Shown here in pieces: positions 1-8,470 of a stretch of DNA of 64,000 nt (position 1 is its first letter; every line of letters starts with the position of its first letter). The DNA is taken from assembly GCF_900103365.1 (NCBI RefSeq), contig NZ_LT629703.1, positions 6,310,501 through 6,374,500 on the forward strand. Reading direction: 5' to 3'. A program made the position numbers and the translations under genes. Below the pieces are notes generated by a model, which searched no databases, was not told the origin of the DNA, and saw only the letters and a program-made list of their open reading frames with translations. The DNA comes from Afipia sp. GAS231. Its GTDB lineage: Bacteria > Pseudomonadota > Alphaproteobacteria > Rhizobiales > Xanthobacteraceae.

Positions 1-1136
1 TTCTCGTTCGTAAAAATGATCGTGCCTGACGCGGCGAACATGCCGCCGACACCGTGGCAGACCGAGATTTTCGCGCCCGGCACTTGCGCCGGTGCGATGC
101 CGCGCATCTGCCGCACGCTTTCCTGCAGCGCGTACATGCCGTACATGCCCGAATGCATGTAGCTGAGGCCGCCGCCATTGGTGTTGAGTGGCAGCTTGCC
201 GCCGGGGCGGGTGTTGCCGTCGGCGATGAACTTGCCGGTCTCCTCGTGCGGCATGAAGCCGAGGTCGCCAAGCCCATAGAGCGGCAAATGCGCAAAGGCG
301 TCGTAGATCATGAGATGATCGACGTCCTTGTGGGCGATGCCGGCTTCCCTGAAGGCGGTCGGGCCTGCGACCTTGAAGGCACGCGATGAGTCAAACGTCT
401 TCATCTGGCTGACCATCGGCGTTTCCACGCTCTCGCCGGTGCCGAGGATATAGACCGGCTTGTTCGGAAAGTCCTTGGCGCGGTCCGCCGAGGTCAGGAT
501 CAGCGCGCCGCCGCCGTCGGTGACGAGGCAGCATTGCAGGATGCGGAACGGGTAGGCGATCATCCGCGAGTTCAGGACGTCCGCGACCGTGATCGGGTCC
601 TTCATGGTGGCGCGCGGATTCTTCGCGGCCCATTCCCGCTGCACCACCGCGACTGAAGCAATTTGTTCATGCGTGATGCCATGCGTCTTCATGTAGCGCA
701 GCACCGGGATCGGAAACATGCTCGGCGGGCCGTAGACGCCGAACGGTGACTCGAATTGGCCGTTGAGGCTGTCTGCCGGCGTCGAGCGCGGCTGCTTGCC
801 GATCATCGACTTGCCGCTTTCCGCATGCGTGATCAGCACGGTCTTGCAGAGGCCGGCCTCGATCGCGGCCGCGGCGTGGCGGACGTGCAGCATGAACGAA
901 CAGCCGCCGACCGAGGTGCCATCAACCCAGGTCGGGGTAATGCCGAGATAGTGCGCGATCTGCTGCGGGGTTTCCACCGCGGTAGCGATACCGTCGATGT
1001 CGGACAGTTTCAGTCCGGCATCGGCAATGGCGTTGAGCGCCGCATCCGCATGGAGCTGGATCTGCGACATGTTGGGGATGACGCCGAGTTCGGTGGTTTC
1101 GGCGGCGCCGACGACGGCGACTGCGTTTCTGCGCAT
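1..1136 (-). CDS. Thiolase-like acyl-CoA acetyltransferase / lipid-transfer protein, 3' end cut by window edge
   Basis: The minus-strand frame opens at an ATG (1136) and stays open to base 1, so at least 378 residues are present and the C-terminus lies outside the window. The translation starts MRRNAVAVVGAAETTELG and contains VGGCSFMLHVRHAAAAIEAG, LVTDGGGALILTSADRA and, near the edge, NTNGGGLSYMHSGMYG and KISVCHGVGGMF. This is the pattern of the SCP-x/thiolase-like family, which forms or cleaves carbon-carbon bonds in acyl-CoA metabolism. The cysteine in VGGCSF sits where the thiolase nucleophile would be. The DUF35 zinc-ribbon gene ends 5 bp upstream; such partners are normally required by these non-canonical thiolases. 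The substrate is unknown. Confidence 0.85.
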   Translation of the reverse strand, partial: MRRNAVAVVGAAETTELGVIPNMSQIQLHADAALNAIADAGLKLSDIDGIATAVETPQQIAHYLGITPTWVDGTSVGGCSFMLHVRHAAAAIEAGLCKTVLITHAESGKSMIGKQPRSTPADSLNGQFESPFGVYGPPSMFPIPVLRYMKTHGITHEQIASVAVVQREWAAKNPRATMKDPITVADVLNSRMIAYPFRILQCCLVTDGGGALILTSADRAKDFPNKPVYILGTGESVETPMVSQMKTFDSSRAFKVAGPTAFREAGIAHKDVDHLMIYDAFAHLPLYGLGDLGFMPHEETGKFIADGNTRPGGKLPLNTNGGGLSYMHSGMYGMYALQESVRQMRGIAPAQVPGAKISVCHGVGGMFAASGTIIFTNE

Positions 1137-1141
1137 GGTGC

Positions 1142-1555
1142 TTAGCCCTTCGCCGGACGGAACTGGGGAAGGGTGATCTTGTCGTCGAGTTTCTCGAACG
1201 CGACTTCGAGCTTCATGTCGAGCTCGAGCGCCTCCGGTGTCTGCGGACAATCGATGATGTTGCTCATCATGCGCGGGCCTTCGGCGAGTTCGACGATCGC
1301 GATCGCATAAGGCGGCGTGAAGCCGGGCGCGGCGGGACGGTGGTTGATGACGTAGCTGTAGAGCGTACCCTTGCCGCTCGCCTTGAACACCGAGACCTTG
1401 CGCGAGGCGCAGGACGGACAGAACGGGCGCGGCGGGAAATAGACATTGGCGCAGGCGTCGCAGCGCTGCAGGCGCAACTCACCGGCCGCAGTACCATCCC
1501 AGAAATGCTGGGTCTCCGGCGTCGGTTTCGGTTTAGCGCGCGCTGGCTCCGCCAT
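1142..1555 (-). CDS. DUF35 / Zn-ribbon OB-fold acyl-CoA-associated protein
   Basis: This 137-residue protein (MAEPARAKPKPTPETQHFWD...) has an N-terminal rubredoxin-like zinc ribbon with CDAC and CPSC pairs around residues 35-55, followed by an OB-fold. That is the DUF35/DUF35_N family (COG1545). These proteins act with the thiolase-like family encoded directly downstream and probably help bind the CoA substrate. The frame is open further upstream to 1744, but the start at 1555 is preferred because a strong GGGAGGAAT ribosome-binding site lies just before it and the extra N-terminus does not look like the family. The stop is 5 bp from the thiolase start, so the two are probably co-translated. 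Confidence 0.85.
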   Translation of the reverse strand: MAEPARAKPKPTPETQHFWDGTAAGELRLQRCDACANVYFPPRPFCPSCASRKVSVFKASGKGTLYSYVINHRPAAPGFTPPYAIAIVELAEGPRMMSNIIDCPQTPEALELDMKLEVAFEKLDDKITLPQFRPAKG

Positions 1556-1778
1556 TCGGCAATTCCTCCCCGTGGGATTTGGGCTTGCGCCCGATTGTTG
1601 CGATCTTGATGCGACATTTGACCATTCCACGTCAACGGTCCAGCGTTGCTGCCGCATGGCCGCATTCCGGCAAACGAGAGCGCTTGTATGCCAGCGATTT
1701 CCCGCGCTAGGGTATTTGTCATCCGCATCGCCAAAAAAAGACACGTGATGCCAACAAACGCGACAGCACCGGGATCAC

Positions 1779-3128
1779 ATGCCTGACAAGCCGACACTCG
1801 CCTCCCTGGCCGCCGATCTTGCTTCCGGCGCGACAACCGCCCGCAGACTGGTCGAGGCGTGCCTCGCCAAAATCGCCGACCCCGCAGGCGAAGGCCAGCG
1901 TGTCTTTATTCGCGTCGACAAGGACGCAGCCCTTGACGCTGCCGACGCCATGGACCGGCTGCGCAAAGCCAAGGCAGCACCGTCGCCGTTCGCGGGCATT
2001 CCGGTGTCGATCAAGGACCTCTTCGACATCAAGGGGCAGGTGACCCGCGCCGGTTCGCGTGCACTGGAGGATTCCGCGCCCGCGGAAACTGACGCGACCG
2101 TGGTGGCGCGGCTGCGCCGGGCCGGATTCATCGTGATCGGCCGAACCAACATGACCGAATTCGCTTATTCCGGCATCGGCATCAATCCGCATTATGGCAC
2201 GCCGAAAAGCGCCTGGAACCGCAGCGTCGGCCATGTGCCCGGCGGCTCGTCCTCCGGTGCCGCGGTTTCCATCGCCGATCAAATGGCGTTCGGCGCGCTC
2301 GGCACCGACACCGGCGGCTCCTGCCGGATTCCGGCCGCCTTCAACGGCATCGTCGGCTTCAAGCCGACGCAACGCCGCGTGCCGCTCGATGGCGGCGTGC
2401 CGTTGTCGCTCTCGCTCGACAGTTTTGGGCCGCTGGCGCGCAGCGTCGCCTGTTGCGCGGTGCTGGACGCCGTGCTGGCCGACGAGCCGGTGCAGCCATT
2501 GCAGCCGCGCACGGTCAAGGGCATGCGGCTCGCGGTGCCGACGACCGTGGCGCTCGATGATCTTGATGACGTGGTGGCGAAGACATTCGAGCGGGCACTG
2601 GAAACCCTGTCACGCGCCGGTGCCCTGATCGAACGGATCGAGGTGCCGGAATTTCACGATGTCGGCGTGATGAATGCCAAGGGCGGCTTTGCCGCGGCCG
2701 AAAGCTATGCCTGGCATCGTTATCTGCTCACGAGCAAGGGCGACGTCTACGATCCCCGCGTTTCGCTCCGCATCCTGCGCGGCGAGGGCATCGGCGCCGC
2801 CGACTATATCGATATCCTCAATGCGCGGCGGTCGTTCATCGCGCGGACGGATAAACGCATTGCGCCTTACGACGCGCTGGTATTGCCGACCACGGCGAAT
2901 ACGCCGCCAAAGATCGCTGACCTCGCCGACGACAAGGTCTTCACGGTCCAGAACTTGCGCGCTCTGCGCAACTGCACGCTGATCAACGTGCTCGACGGTT
3001 GCGCGATCTCGCTGCCGGCGAATCGCGACGGCGAGGTGCCGGTCGGGCTGATGCTGGCCGCCGCGGGCGGATCGGATCGGCGGATTTTCGAGCTTGCGGC
3101 GGGAATGGAGAACATCATCCGTGTTTGA
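1779..3128 (+). CDS. Amidase (amidase signature family)
   Basis: This 449-residue protein hydrolyses a carboxamide or related C-N bond. The amidase-signature Ser-cisSer-Lys triad is visible as Lys79 (GIPVSIKDLFD), Ser157 (PGGSSSGAA) and nucleophile Ser181 (GTDTGGSCRIP). The 78- and 24-residue spacings match the family. It lacks features that separate GatA from catabolic amidases. With no gatB or gatC nearby and a DUF2848 gene overlapping its stop, a catabolic role on a small amide is more likely than Glu-tRNA amidotransferase. The substrate cannot be read from the sequence. The start ATG follows a 223-bp divergent region shared with the DUF35-thiolase pair. Confidence 0.88.
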   Translation: MPDKPTLASLAADLASGATTARRLVEACLAKIADPAGEGQRVFIRVDKDAALDAADAMDRLRKAKAAPSPFAGIPVSIKDLFDIKGQVTRAGSRALEDSAPAETDATVVARLRRAGFIVIGRTNMTEFAYSGIGINPHYGTPKSAWNRSVGHVPGGSSSGAAVSIADQMAFGALGTDTGGSCRIPAAFNGIVGFKPTQRRVPLDGGVPLSLSLDSFGPLARSVACCAVLDAVLADEPVQPLQPRTVKGMRLAVPTTVALDDLDDVVAKTFERALETLSRAGALIERIEVPEFHDVGVMNAKGGFAAAESYAWHRYLLTSKGDVYDPRVSLRILRGEGIGAADYIDILNARRSFIARTDKRIAPYDALVLPTTANTPPKIADLADDKVFTVQNLRALRNCTLINVLDGCAISLPANRDGEVPVGLMLAAAGGSDRRIFELAAGMENIIRV

Positions 3129-3807
3129 TCTCACCTTCACCATCGAGGACAAGGGCGCCGGCATGCCGCTGACGCTCGCGATCGACCAGGCCGTCATCGC
3201 CGGCTGGACCGGCCGCGATCCGGTCGCGCGCGACAAGCATATCGCCGAGCTCGAAGCGATCGGTATCGCGCGCCCGGCATCGACGCCGATCTATTACCGC
3301 GTCGCCGCGTGCCGGATCACCATGGCAGATCGTATCGAGGTATCCGGCGGCGATTCCAGTGGCGAGGTCGAGTTCGTGCTGATCGGCTGGCAGGGCCGCA
3401 TCTTCGTCGGCTGCGGTTCCGACCATACCGACCGCAAGGTGGAGGCCTACAGCGTCACCGTTTCCAAGCAGATGTGCGACAAGCCGATCGCCTCCGAGCT
3501 GTGGGAGCTCGAGGAGGTCATCGGCCACTGGGACCAGATGATCTTGCGGTCGTGGGCCGTGATCGACGGTGTCCGCGTGCTCTATCAGGAAGGCACGCTC
3601 GACGGCATGCTGCCGGTGAAAGACCTGATCGCGCGCGGTTTTGGCGGCAAGGGCCTGCCGGACGGCTGCGCGATGTTCGGCGGAACCTTCGCGGCCAAGG
3701 GCGGTATCCGCGCGGCCAGCCGGTTCGAGTTCGAACTGGAGGATCCCGTGCTGAAGCGGAAGATCAGCCACGGCTATGATGTGATTGCGCTGCCGGTGCT
3801 GGGATAG
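3121..3807 (+). CDS. DUF2848 family protein
   Basis: The protein starts V/M-FDLTFTIEDKGAGMPLTLAIDQAVIAGWTGRD and has about 228 residues, matching the uncharacterised DUF2848 family, whose fold resembles fumarylacetoacetate hydrolase-type enzymes. The GTG at 3121 overlaps the amidase stop (3126-3128) by 8 bp and has GGAG about 10 bases upstream. An in-frame TTG at 3094 would add nine residues that do not resemble the family. The overlap implies translational coupling with the amidase, so it probably acts in the same amide- or carbamate-degrading route, possibly on the product. Function is otherwise unknown. Confidence 0.8.
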   Translation: MFDLTFTIEDKGAGMPLTLAIDQAVIAGWTGRDPVARDKHIAELEAIGIARPASTPIYYRVAACRITMADRIEVSGGDSSGEVEFVLIGWQGRIFVGCGSDHTDRKVEAYSVTVSKQMCDKPIASELWELEEVIGHWDQMILRSWAVIDGVRVLYQEGTLDGMLPVKDLIARGFGGKGLPDGCAMFGGTFAAKGGIRAASRFEFELEDPVLKRKISHGYDVIALPVLG

Positions 3808-3822
3808 AATTCAATCTCAGTC

Positions 3823-3905
3823 GTCATGCCCGGGCTTGTCCCGGGCATCCACGCCTTCAGTCAATAAAGCGAGACGTGGATGGCCGGGACAAGCCCGGCC
3901 ATGAC
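3823..3905. repeat. Palindromic intergenic repeat, family A copy 1
   Basis: Two arms of about 31 bp (3823-3853 and 3875-3905) are near-perfect inverted copies, beginning GTCATGCCCGGGC and ending GCCCGGCCATGAC. They flank a 21-bp centre. The same unit recurs at 59920-60035, so this is a dispersed repeat able to form a long hairpin. It follows the DUF2848 stop and may also help end transcription. Confidence 0.85.
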
Positions 3906-3967
3906 GGAGAGAAATTTGCCCGGAAATCGGGTGGCGCCGGCCGGCGCGCTTTGCGAAACTGCCGCCC

Positions 3968-4711
3968 ATGAAAGCACACGCAAAAACCATCGATCGTCCC
4001 GCCGCCGACATCGCCTCTCGCGTTGATGGCCTCGACTGGACCCAAGCCACCACCGATCTCGACGGTCAAGGCTGCGCCGTGCTGAAGGGATTGCTGTCGC
4101 CGGGCGAGTGCGCCGCCGTCGCCGCGCTCTATCCCGACGACACAAACTTCCGCAGCCGGGTCGTGATGGGCCGCCATGGCTTCGGCCGCGGCGAATACAA
4201 GTATTTCACCTATCCGCTGCCTGACCTGATCGCGCAGTTGCGGCCCGCGCTCTATGCGCGGCTGTGTGGCACAGCCAATCGCTGGAACGAGACGATGGGG
4301 ATCGATATCCGTTACCCCGATCGCCACGAGGCGTTTTTGAAGCGCTGCCATGAGGCCGGTCAGACCCGGCCGACACCGCTGCTGCTGCAATATGGCGCCG
4401 GCGACTACAATTGCCTGCACCAGGACCTGTACGGCGAACACGTGTTCCCGCTGCAGGTCGCGATCCTGCTCTCGGAACCCGGTCGTGACTTTACGGGCGG
4501 CGAGTTTGTGCTGACCGAACAACGGCCGCGGATGCAGTCCCGGCCCGAAGTGGTTCCGCTGGCGCAGGGCGATGCGGTGGCCTTTGCTGTGCATCACCGG
4601 CCCGTGCAGGGGACGCACGGGTTCTACCGGGTTAATCTGCGCCATGGCGTCAGCCGGATCCGCTCCGGCCATCGCCACACCGTCGGTGTGATCTTCCACG
4701 ATGCGAAATGA
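3968..4711 (+). CDS. 2OG-Fe(II) dioxygenase family protein
   Basis: This 247-residue protein carries the facial-triad motif His151-x-Asp153 (LHQDLYGEH), a distal His226 (NLRHGVSR) and a nearby Arg (R232 or R236) suited to 2-oxoglutarate binding. The family uses Fe(II) and 2-oxoglutarate to hydroxylate or demethylate a substrate. It is not AlkB, having no RxNxTFR ending. Its stop is immediately followed by the GTG start of an AlkB gene, so the two oxygenases are almost certainly translated together. The pairing suggests a role linked to alkylation repair or nucleic-acid modification, but the substrate is unknown. Confidence 0.82.
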   Translation: MKAHAKTIDRPAADIASRVDGLDWTQATTDLDGQGCAVLKGLLSPGECAAVAALYPDDTNFRSRVVMGRHGFGRGEYKYFTYPLPDLIAQLRPALYARLCGTANRWNETMGIDIRYPDRHEAFLKRCHEAGQTRPTPLLLQYGAGDYNCLHQDLYGEHVFPLQVAILLSEPGRDFTGGEFVLTEQRPRMQSRPEVVPLAQGDAVAFAVHHRPVQGTHGFYRVNLRHGVSRIRSGHRHTVGVIFHDAK

Positions 4712-5377
4712 GTGCTGATAACATTGACCACGGATTTATTCGCTGCCGTTCCCGACGTGCGCCCGCCGCGCCAGGCGATGGCGGATGGCGCGGTGCTGCT
4801 GCGCGGATTCGTAAGGCCCTATGAGAGCGAATTGATCGCAAGCCTGCGCGAGATTGTCGCGCAGGCGCCGTTCCGGCGCATGTTCACGCCCGGCGGCCAC
4901 CAGATGTCGGTGGCGATGACCAACTGCGGCAACGCCGGCTGGGTCACCGATCACACCGGCTATCGCTACGACGGCATCGATCCGGTCTCCGGCCAGCCAT
5001 GGCCGGCGATGCCGGCGGTGTTTCGCGCGCTGGCCGAGACGGCGGCGAGGGAAGGCGGCTTCGAGGGATTTTCGCCTGATGCCTGTCTGATCAACCGCTA
5101 CGCGCCCGGCGCGCGGATGTCGCTGCATCAGGACCGCAACGAAAACGATTTCGGCGCGCCGATCGTGTCGGTATCGCTGGGACTGCCCGCGACGTTCCTG
5201 TTCGGCGGCCCCAAGCGCGCCGACAAGCCGCAGCGCTACCGGCTGGAGCATGGCGACGTGGTGGTCTGGGGCGGGCCGTCGCGGCTGTTCTTTCACGGGG
5301 TGGCGCCGCTCGCCGACGGCGAACATGCCGCGATGGGCCGCCAGCGCATCAATCTGACGTTTCGCAAGGCCCGGTGA
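4712..5377 (+). CDS. alkB: AlkB-type DNA/RNA alkylation repair dioxygenase
   Basis: AlkB oxidatively removes methyl groups from 1-methyladenine and 3-methylcytosine. In this 221-residue protein the iron ligands are His139, Asp141 (SLHQDRNE) and His195 (FFHGVAPL). The C-terminal RINLTFR motif gives Arg212, Asn214 and Arg218, the same spacing as the 2-oxoglutarate and substrate residues of E. coli AlkB. The NRYAPGARMSLHQD stretch is also characteristic. The start is taken as GTG directly after the TGA of the preceding oxygenase; an in-frame TTG at 4724 is an alternative. No ada-like regulator is nearby. Confidence 0.92.
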   Translation: MLITLTTDLFAAVPDVRPPRQAMADGAVLLRGFVRPYESELIASLREIVAQAPFRRMFTPGGHQMSVAMTNCGNAGWVTDHTGYRYDGIDPVSGQPWPAMPAVFRALAETAAREGGFEGFSPDACLINRYAPGARMSLHQDRNENDFGAPIVSVSLGLPATFLFGGPKRADKPQRYRLEHGDVVVWGGPSRLFFHGVAPLADGEHAAMGRQRINLTFRKAR

Positions 5378-5387
5378 GAGCTCTTAC

Positions 5388-5530
5388 TTCCCTCTCCCCT
5401 TGTGGGAGAGGGTGGATCGAATGAGCGTCAGCTCATTCGAGACGGGTGAGGGGTTTGTCTCCGTGGATAGAGACCCCTCATCCGCCTTTGCTGCGCGAAG
5501 GCACCTTCTCCCACAAGGGGAGAAGGGAAG
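5388..5530. repeat. Palindromic intergenic repeat, family B
   Basis: The outer arms CTTCCCTCTCCCCTTGTGGG (from 5388) and CCCACAAGGGGAGAAGGGAAG (to about 5530) are inverted copies. Inside them are smaller hairpins, for example GAATGAGC followed by GCTCATTC near 5419-5437. This is the type of large imperfect palindrome commonly dispersed in Rhizobiales genomes. It fills the gap between alkB and the MFS gene. Only one copy is in the window. Confidence 0.75.
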
Positions 5531-5590
5531 GACGCGTGCCTTTCCATCTAAGTTCCCGCTGGTCTACACTCCCTCCGCCGGGAGCCCGAA

Positions 5591-6817
5591 ATGACCACCA
5601 CCGACATCAACGCCGACATCAGCGCCAGCGCCAATCGCACCGGCGTCTATCTCGCCGTGCTGCAACTGGTGTTCACGCTGGGCTGGACCACCTATGTCAT
5701 TTATCTGCCGAAACTCGCTGGCTTGGTCGGGATCGCGCCGGGCACCGTCATTCTGATCCTGATGCTGGATCAGGCGGTTTTCACCATCAGCGATACCGCC
5801 ATGGGCATTGCCGCCGACAGGATCGCGGGGCTGTTCGGCCGGATCGGCTTGTTCGTGGGTGTCCTGACCGCGATTTCCTGCGCGGCGTTCGTCGCGCTGC
5901 CGTTCGTCGCCGGCACCGGTCCGGGCGGACAGGTCTGGCTCATCGTTCTGATCGTGATCTGGGCCGTTACCTCGTCGGCGCTGCGCGCACCGCCGCTGAC
6001 ACTGCTGGGAAAGTACGGCGCACGGCCGCGGATTCCGTTCCTGGCGGCGCTGGCGATGCTGGGTTACGGGCTTGCGGGCGCGGTGTCGCCCTATCTCGGC
6101 GTGGTGCTGCGCGACCAGGATCCGCGGCTTCCGTTTTTGATCTCCGGCGCGGTGCTGCTGATCACGACGCTGGCGCTGTCGAAGGTCGAGCGCGGAGCGG
6201 CGCAGGATTCCGTTGCGTCTGAACCGGCCGTATCAGCCAAACCGCTCGGCCGGATACCGATCGTGTTCATCGCCTCGATGGTGATTCTTTCGCTCGGTTC
6301 CCAGTTGCATTTCAGCATCAACAGCGCGCCGTTCTTCCTGCGCTTTGCCAAGCCCGAGCAGCTGCAGTGGCTGCTGCCGGTGTTCTGGATCGGATTCAAT
6401 ATCGCGATGTTTCCGGCCAGCACCGTCGTCAAGCATCGTGGCGGGCTGTTCGTGATTGGGGCTGCCGGTTTGCTCGGCGCGATTGCAGCGTTGGGCGCGG
6501 AGCTCGCCGTCAACCTGAACATGCTGATCGCAGCCCAGTTCGTCGCGGGTGCGGCGTGGGGCTGCATGCTGATGGCCGCGGTCTCGGCGGCGCTGGCGAT
6601 CGGGGAAAACGGCACCGAAGGCAAGCTGGTGGGGCTGGTATTTTCAGCGTTGGCGCTGGCGACGTTTGCGCGGATGGCGGCGGTGGCCGGCGGCTTGCAG
6701 AAGCTACCGGAATACGCACCGCTGTTGCAGTGGGCGCCGGTAGCGTGCTGGTCGGTCGCCGGCGCCGGGTTGCTGGTGATCGCAGCATCCCGGGCGCAGC
6801 GCAAGTTGGCGGTCTAG
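5591..6817 (+). CDS. Major facilitator superfamily transporter
   Basis: This 408-residue, strongly hydrophobic protein has about twelve membrane segments, from VYLAVLQLVFTLGWTTYVIYL at the N-terminus to VACWSVAGAGLLVIAAS at the C-terminus, with a hydrophilic central loop near residues 195-215. Length and layout fit an inner-membrane MFS carrier. No signature identifies the substrate. It stands alone, and its stop overlaps by 4 bp the stop of the convergent ThDP-enzyme gene, leaving no room for a terminator between them. Confidence 0.8.
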   Translation: MTTTDINADISASANRTGVYLAVLQLVFTLGWTTYVIYLPKLAGLVGIAPGTVILILMLDQAVFTISDTAMGIAADRIAGLFGRIGLFVGVLTAISCAAFVALPFVAGTGPGGQVWLIVLIVIWAVTSSALRAPPLTLLGKYGARPRIPFLAALAMLGYGLAGAVSPYLGVVLRDQDPRLPFLISGAVLLITTLALSKVERGAAQDSVASEPAVSAKPLGRIPIVFIASMVILSLGSQLHFSINSAPFFLRFAKPEQLQWLLPVFWIGFNIAMFPASTVVKHRGGLFVIGAAGLLGAIAALGAELAVNLNMLIAAQFVAGAAWGCMLMAAVSAALAIGENGTEGKLVGLVFSALALATFARMAAVAGGLQKLPEYAPLLQWAPVACWSVAGAGLLVIAASRAQRKLAV

Positions 6818-8442
6818 TTGTTCTTCGCCGGGTGAATGAACTCCCACGGAGTGACTTCCGAATCCGTCGGCACCTCGATCGCGATCACATAAGGCCCGCC
6901 ATCGGCCAGCGCCTTTTCCAGCGCGGGGCGGAAATGATCGGGCGAGGTGACGCGCGCAGCACCGACGCCGAAGGATTCCGCCAGCTTGACGAAATCGGGA
7001 TTGACGAGATCGGAGGCGACCACGCGGCCTTCGAAGCGCTGCACCTGGTCGCGGCGCACATTGCCATAGGCGTTGTTGTTGAAGATCAGCGTCACCACGC
7101 CGATCTTGAACTGCACGGCGGTCGCCAATTCCTGCACCGCGAACATGAAGCCGCCGTCGCCGGTTATCGCGACCACCGGCCGCTCCGGATTGGCGACCTT
7201 GGCGCCGAGCGCGGTAGGGAAGCCGGAGCCGAGCGTGCCCTGATAGCCCGAGGTGATGAAGGTGCGCGGCTGGTAGATCGGAAAGCCGTACCAGGAGGCG
7301 AAGCCGACCTGCGACAATTCGTCGGTGACGATCGCATTGGCCGGCAGCACTTCGCGCAGGATATTCAGATACGCCATCTGCGGCTGGATTTTTTGAATCT
7401 CCACATGCGAAGCAGCAGTCGCCTCACGGATCGCGGCGCGCCGGCCGCTGATCTTGCTGTAGCCAGCCTTCGTCACGGCGGCGGCGAGCTCGGCCGTGCC
7501 GGCCTTGGCATCGGCGATCACGGCGCAATCCGGCGTGTAGCGCCGCATCTCGACCGGATCGATGTCGATGCGGACAGATTTCAGGCCGTCGGGGCGATAG
7601 GGCCAGCGCGACATCGTCGGCAGTTCCAGCCGCGTGCCGATGCCGATCATCAGATCGGTGGTCGGCCACAGTTTGTAGGCTGCCGCCATGGTCAACCCGA
7701 GTTCATGGGCATTGGAAACGATGCCGCGACCGCTGCGGAACGCCACGACAGGTGCGTCGATCATTTCCGCCAGTTCGAGGATTTCCTCGGCCGCGTCAAT
7801 GGCGCCGCTGCCGACAAAGATCATCGGCGCCTTGCTTCCCTTGACCAGCGCCGCGGCGGCCTTGATGCGATCGGGATCGGGCTTCGGCGCCGGAAACAGG
7901 TCGAACGGCGTTGCCGGGCCGACTTCCGCGCGCTGGGTGAACACGTCCCACGGCATTTCCAGCGACACCGGGCCGCGCCGCCCGGACAGCATCTCCTGGA
8001 ACGCGCGCGACACCATCGCCGGCGCGACATCCGGATATTCGATTCTGTCGGCCCATTTCACAAACGTCTTCAGCGTTGCCAACTGGTCCGGCATTTCGTG
8101 CAGATGGCCGCGGCCCTTGCCGAGAAATTGCGTCGGCACCTGGCCGGTCAGGCACAGCACCGGCTCGTTCGCTCCGAACGCCGTCAACAGCGCGGCGCCG
8201 GCGTTGAGCACGCCGGGGCCGGGCACGACGCTGAACACGCCGGGCTTGCCGGTCGAGCGCGCGTACCCATAGGCCATGTAGCCGCAGGCCTGCTCATGCC
8301 GCGCGCCGATCACCTTGAGCTGCGCCTGATGGAAGGCGTCGAACAGGCCGTAGATCTGTGCGCCGGGCAGGCCGAACACGGTTTCGACGCCATGCGCGAC
8401 GAGGCCATTGACGATTGCTTCGCCGCCGGAAGTTGAAGTCAT
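6814..8442 (-). CDS. Thiamine diphosphate-dependent enzyme (acetolactate synthase-like)
   Basis: This 542-residue protein has the three-domain layout of ThDP decarboxylases and carboligases: a PYR domain with catalytic Glu50 (GARHEQACGYMAYG), a central domain and a C-terminal PP domain with the ThDP/Mg motif GDGGFMFAVQEL...NNNAYGN. It is not a biosynthetic acetolactate synthase by context, as no small subunit is nearby. It is the last gene of the homoprotocatechuate operon, so it may act on a 2-oxo acid produced there or feeding it, such as an aryl-pyruvate. That is inference. ATG 8442 (MTSTSGGEA) is preferred to a TTG four codons earlier. Confidence 0.85.
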   Translation of the reverse strand: MTSTSGGEAIVNGLVAHGVETVFGLPGAQIYGLFDAFHQAQLKVIGARHEQACGYMAYGYARSTGKPGVFSVVPGPGVLNAGAALLTAFGANEPVLCLTGQVPTQFLGKGRGHLHEMPDQLATLKTFVKWADRIEYPDVAPAMVSRAFQEMLSGRRGPVSLEMPWDVFTQRAEVGPATPFDLFPAPKPDPDRIKAAAALVKGSKAPMIFVGSGAIDAAEEILELAEMIDAPVVAFRSGRGIVSNAHELGLTMAAAYKLWPTTDLMIGIGTRLELPTMSRWPYRPDGLKSVRIDIDPVEMRRYTPDCAVIADAKAGTAELAAAVTKAGYSKISGRRAAIREATAASHVEIQKIQPQMAYLNILREVLPANAIVTDELSQVGFASWYGFPIYQPRTFITSGYQGTLGSGFPTALGAKVANPERPVVAITGDGGFMFAVQELATAVQFKIGVVTLIFNNNAYGNVRRDQVQRFEGRVVASDLVNPDFVKLAESFGVGAARVTSPDHFRPALEKALADGGPYVIAIEVPTDSEVTPWEFIHPAKNN

Positions 8443-8470
8443 TGTATTGTCCAATCGCTCACGGGAATTA

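Noticed and set aside
3823..3905. CRISPR or insertion-sequence interpretation of the palindromic repeats
   Set aside because: Copies are single and dispersed with inverted arms and no spacers; no transposase or cas genes are present.
6367..8436. 689-codon plus-strand frame across the MFS end and ThDP gene
   Set aside because: It covers two recognisable genes in other frames and has no motif.
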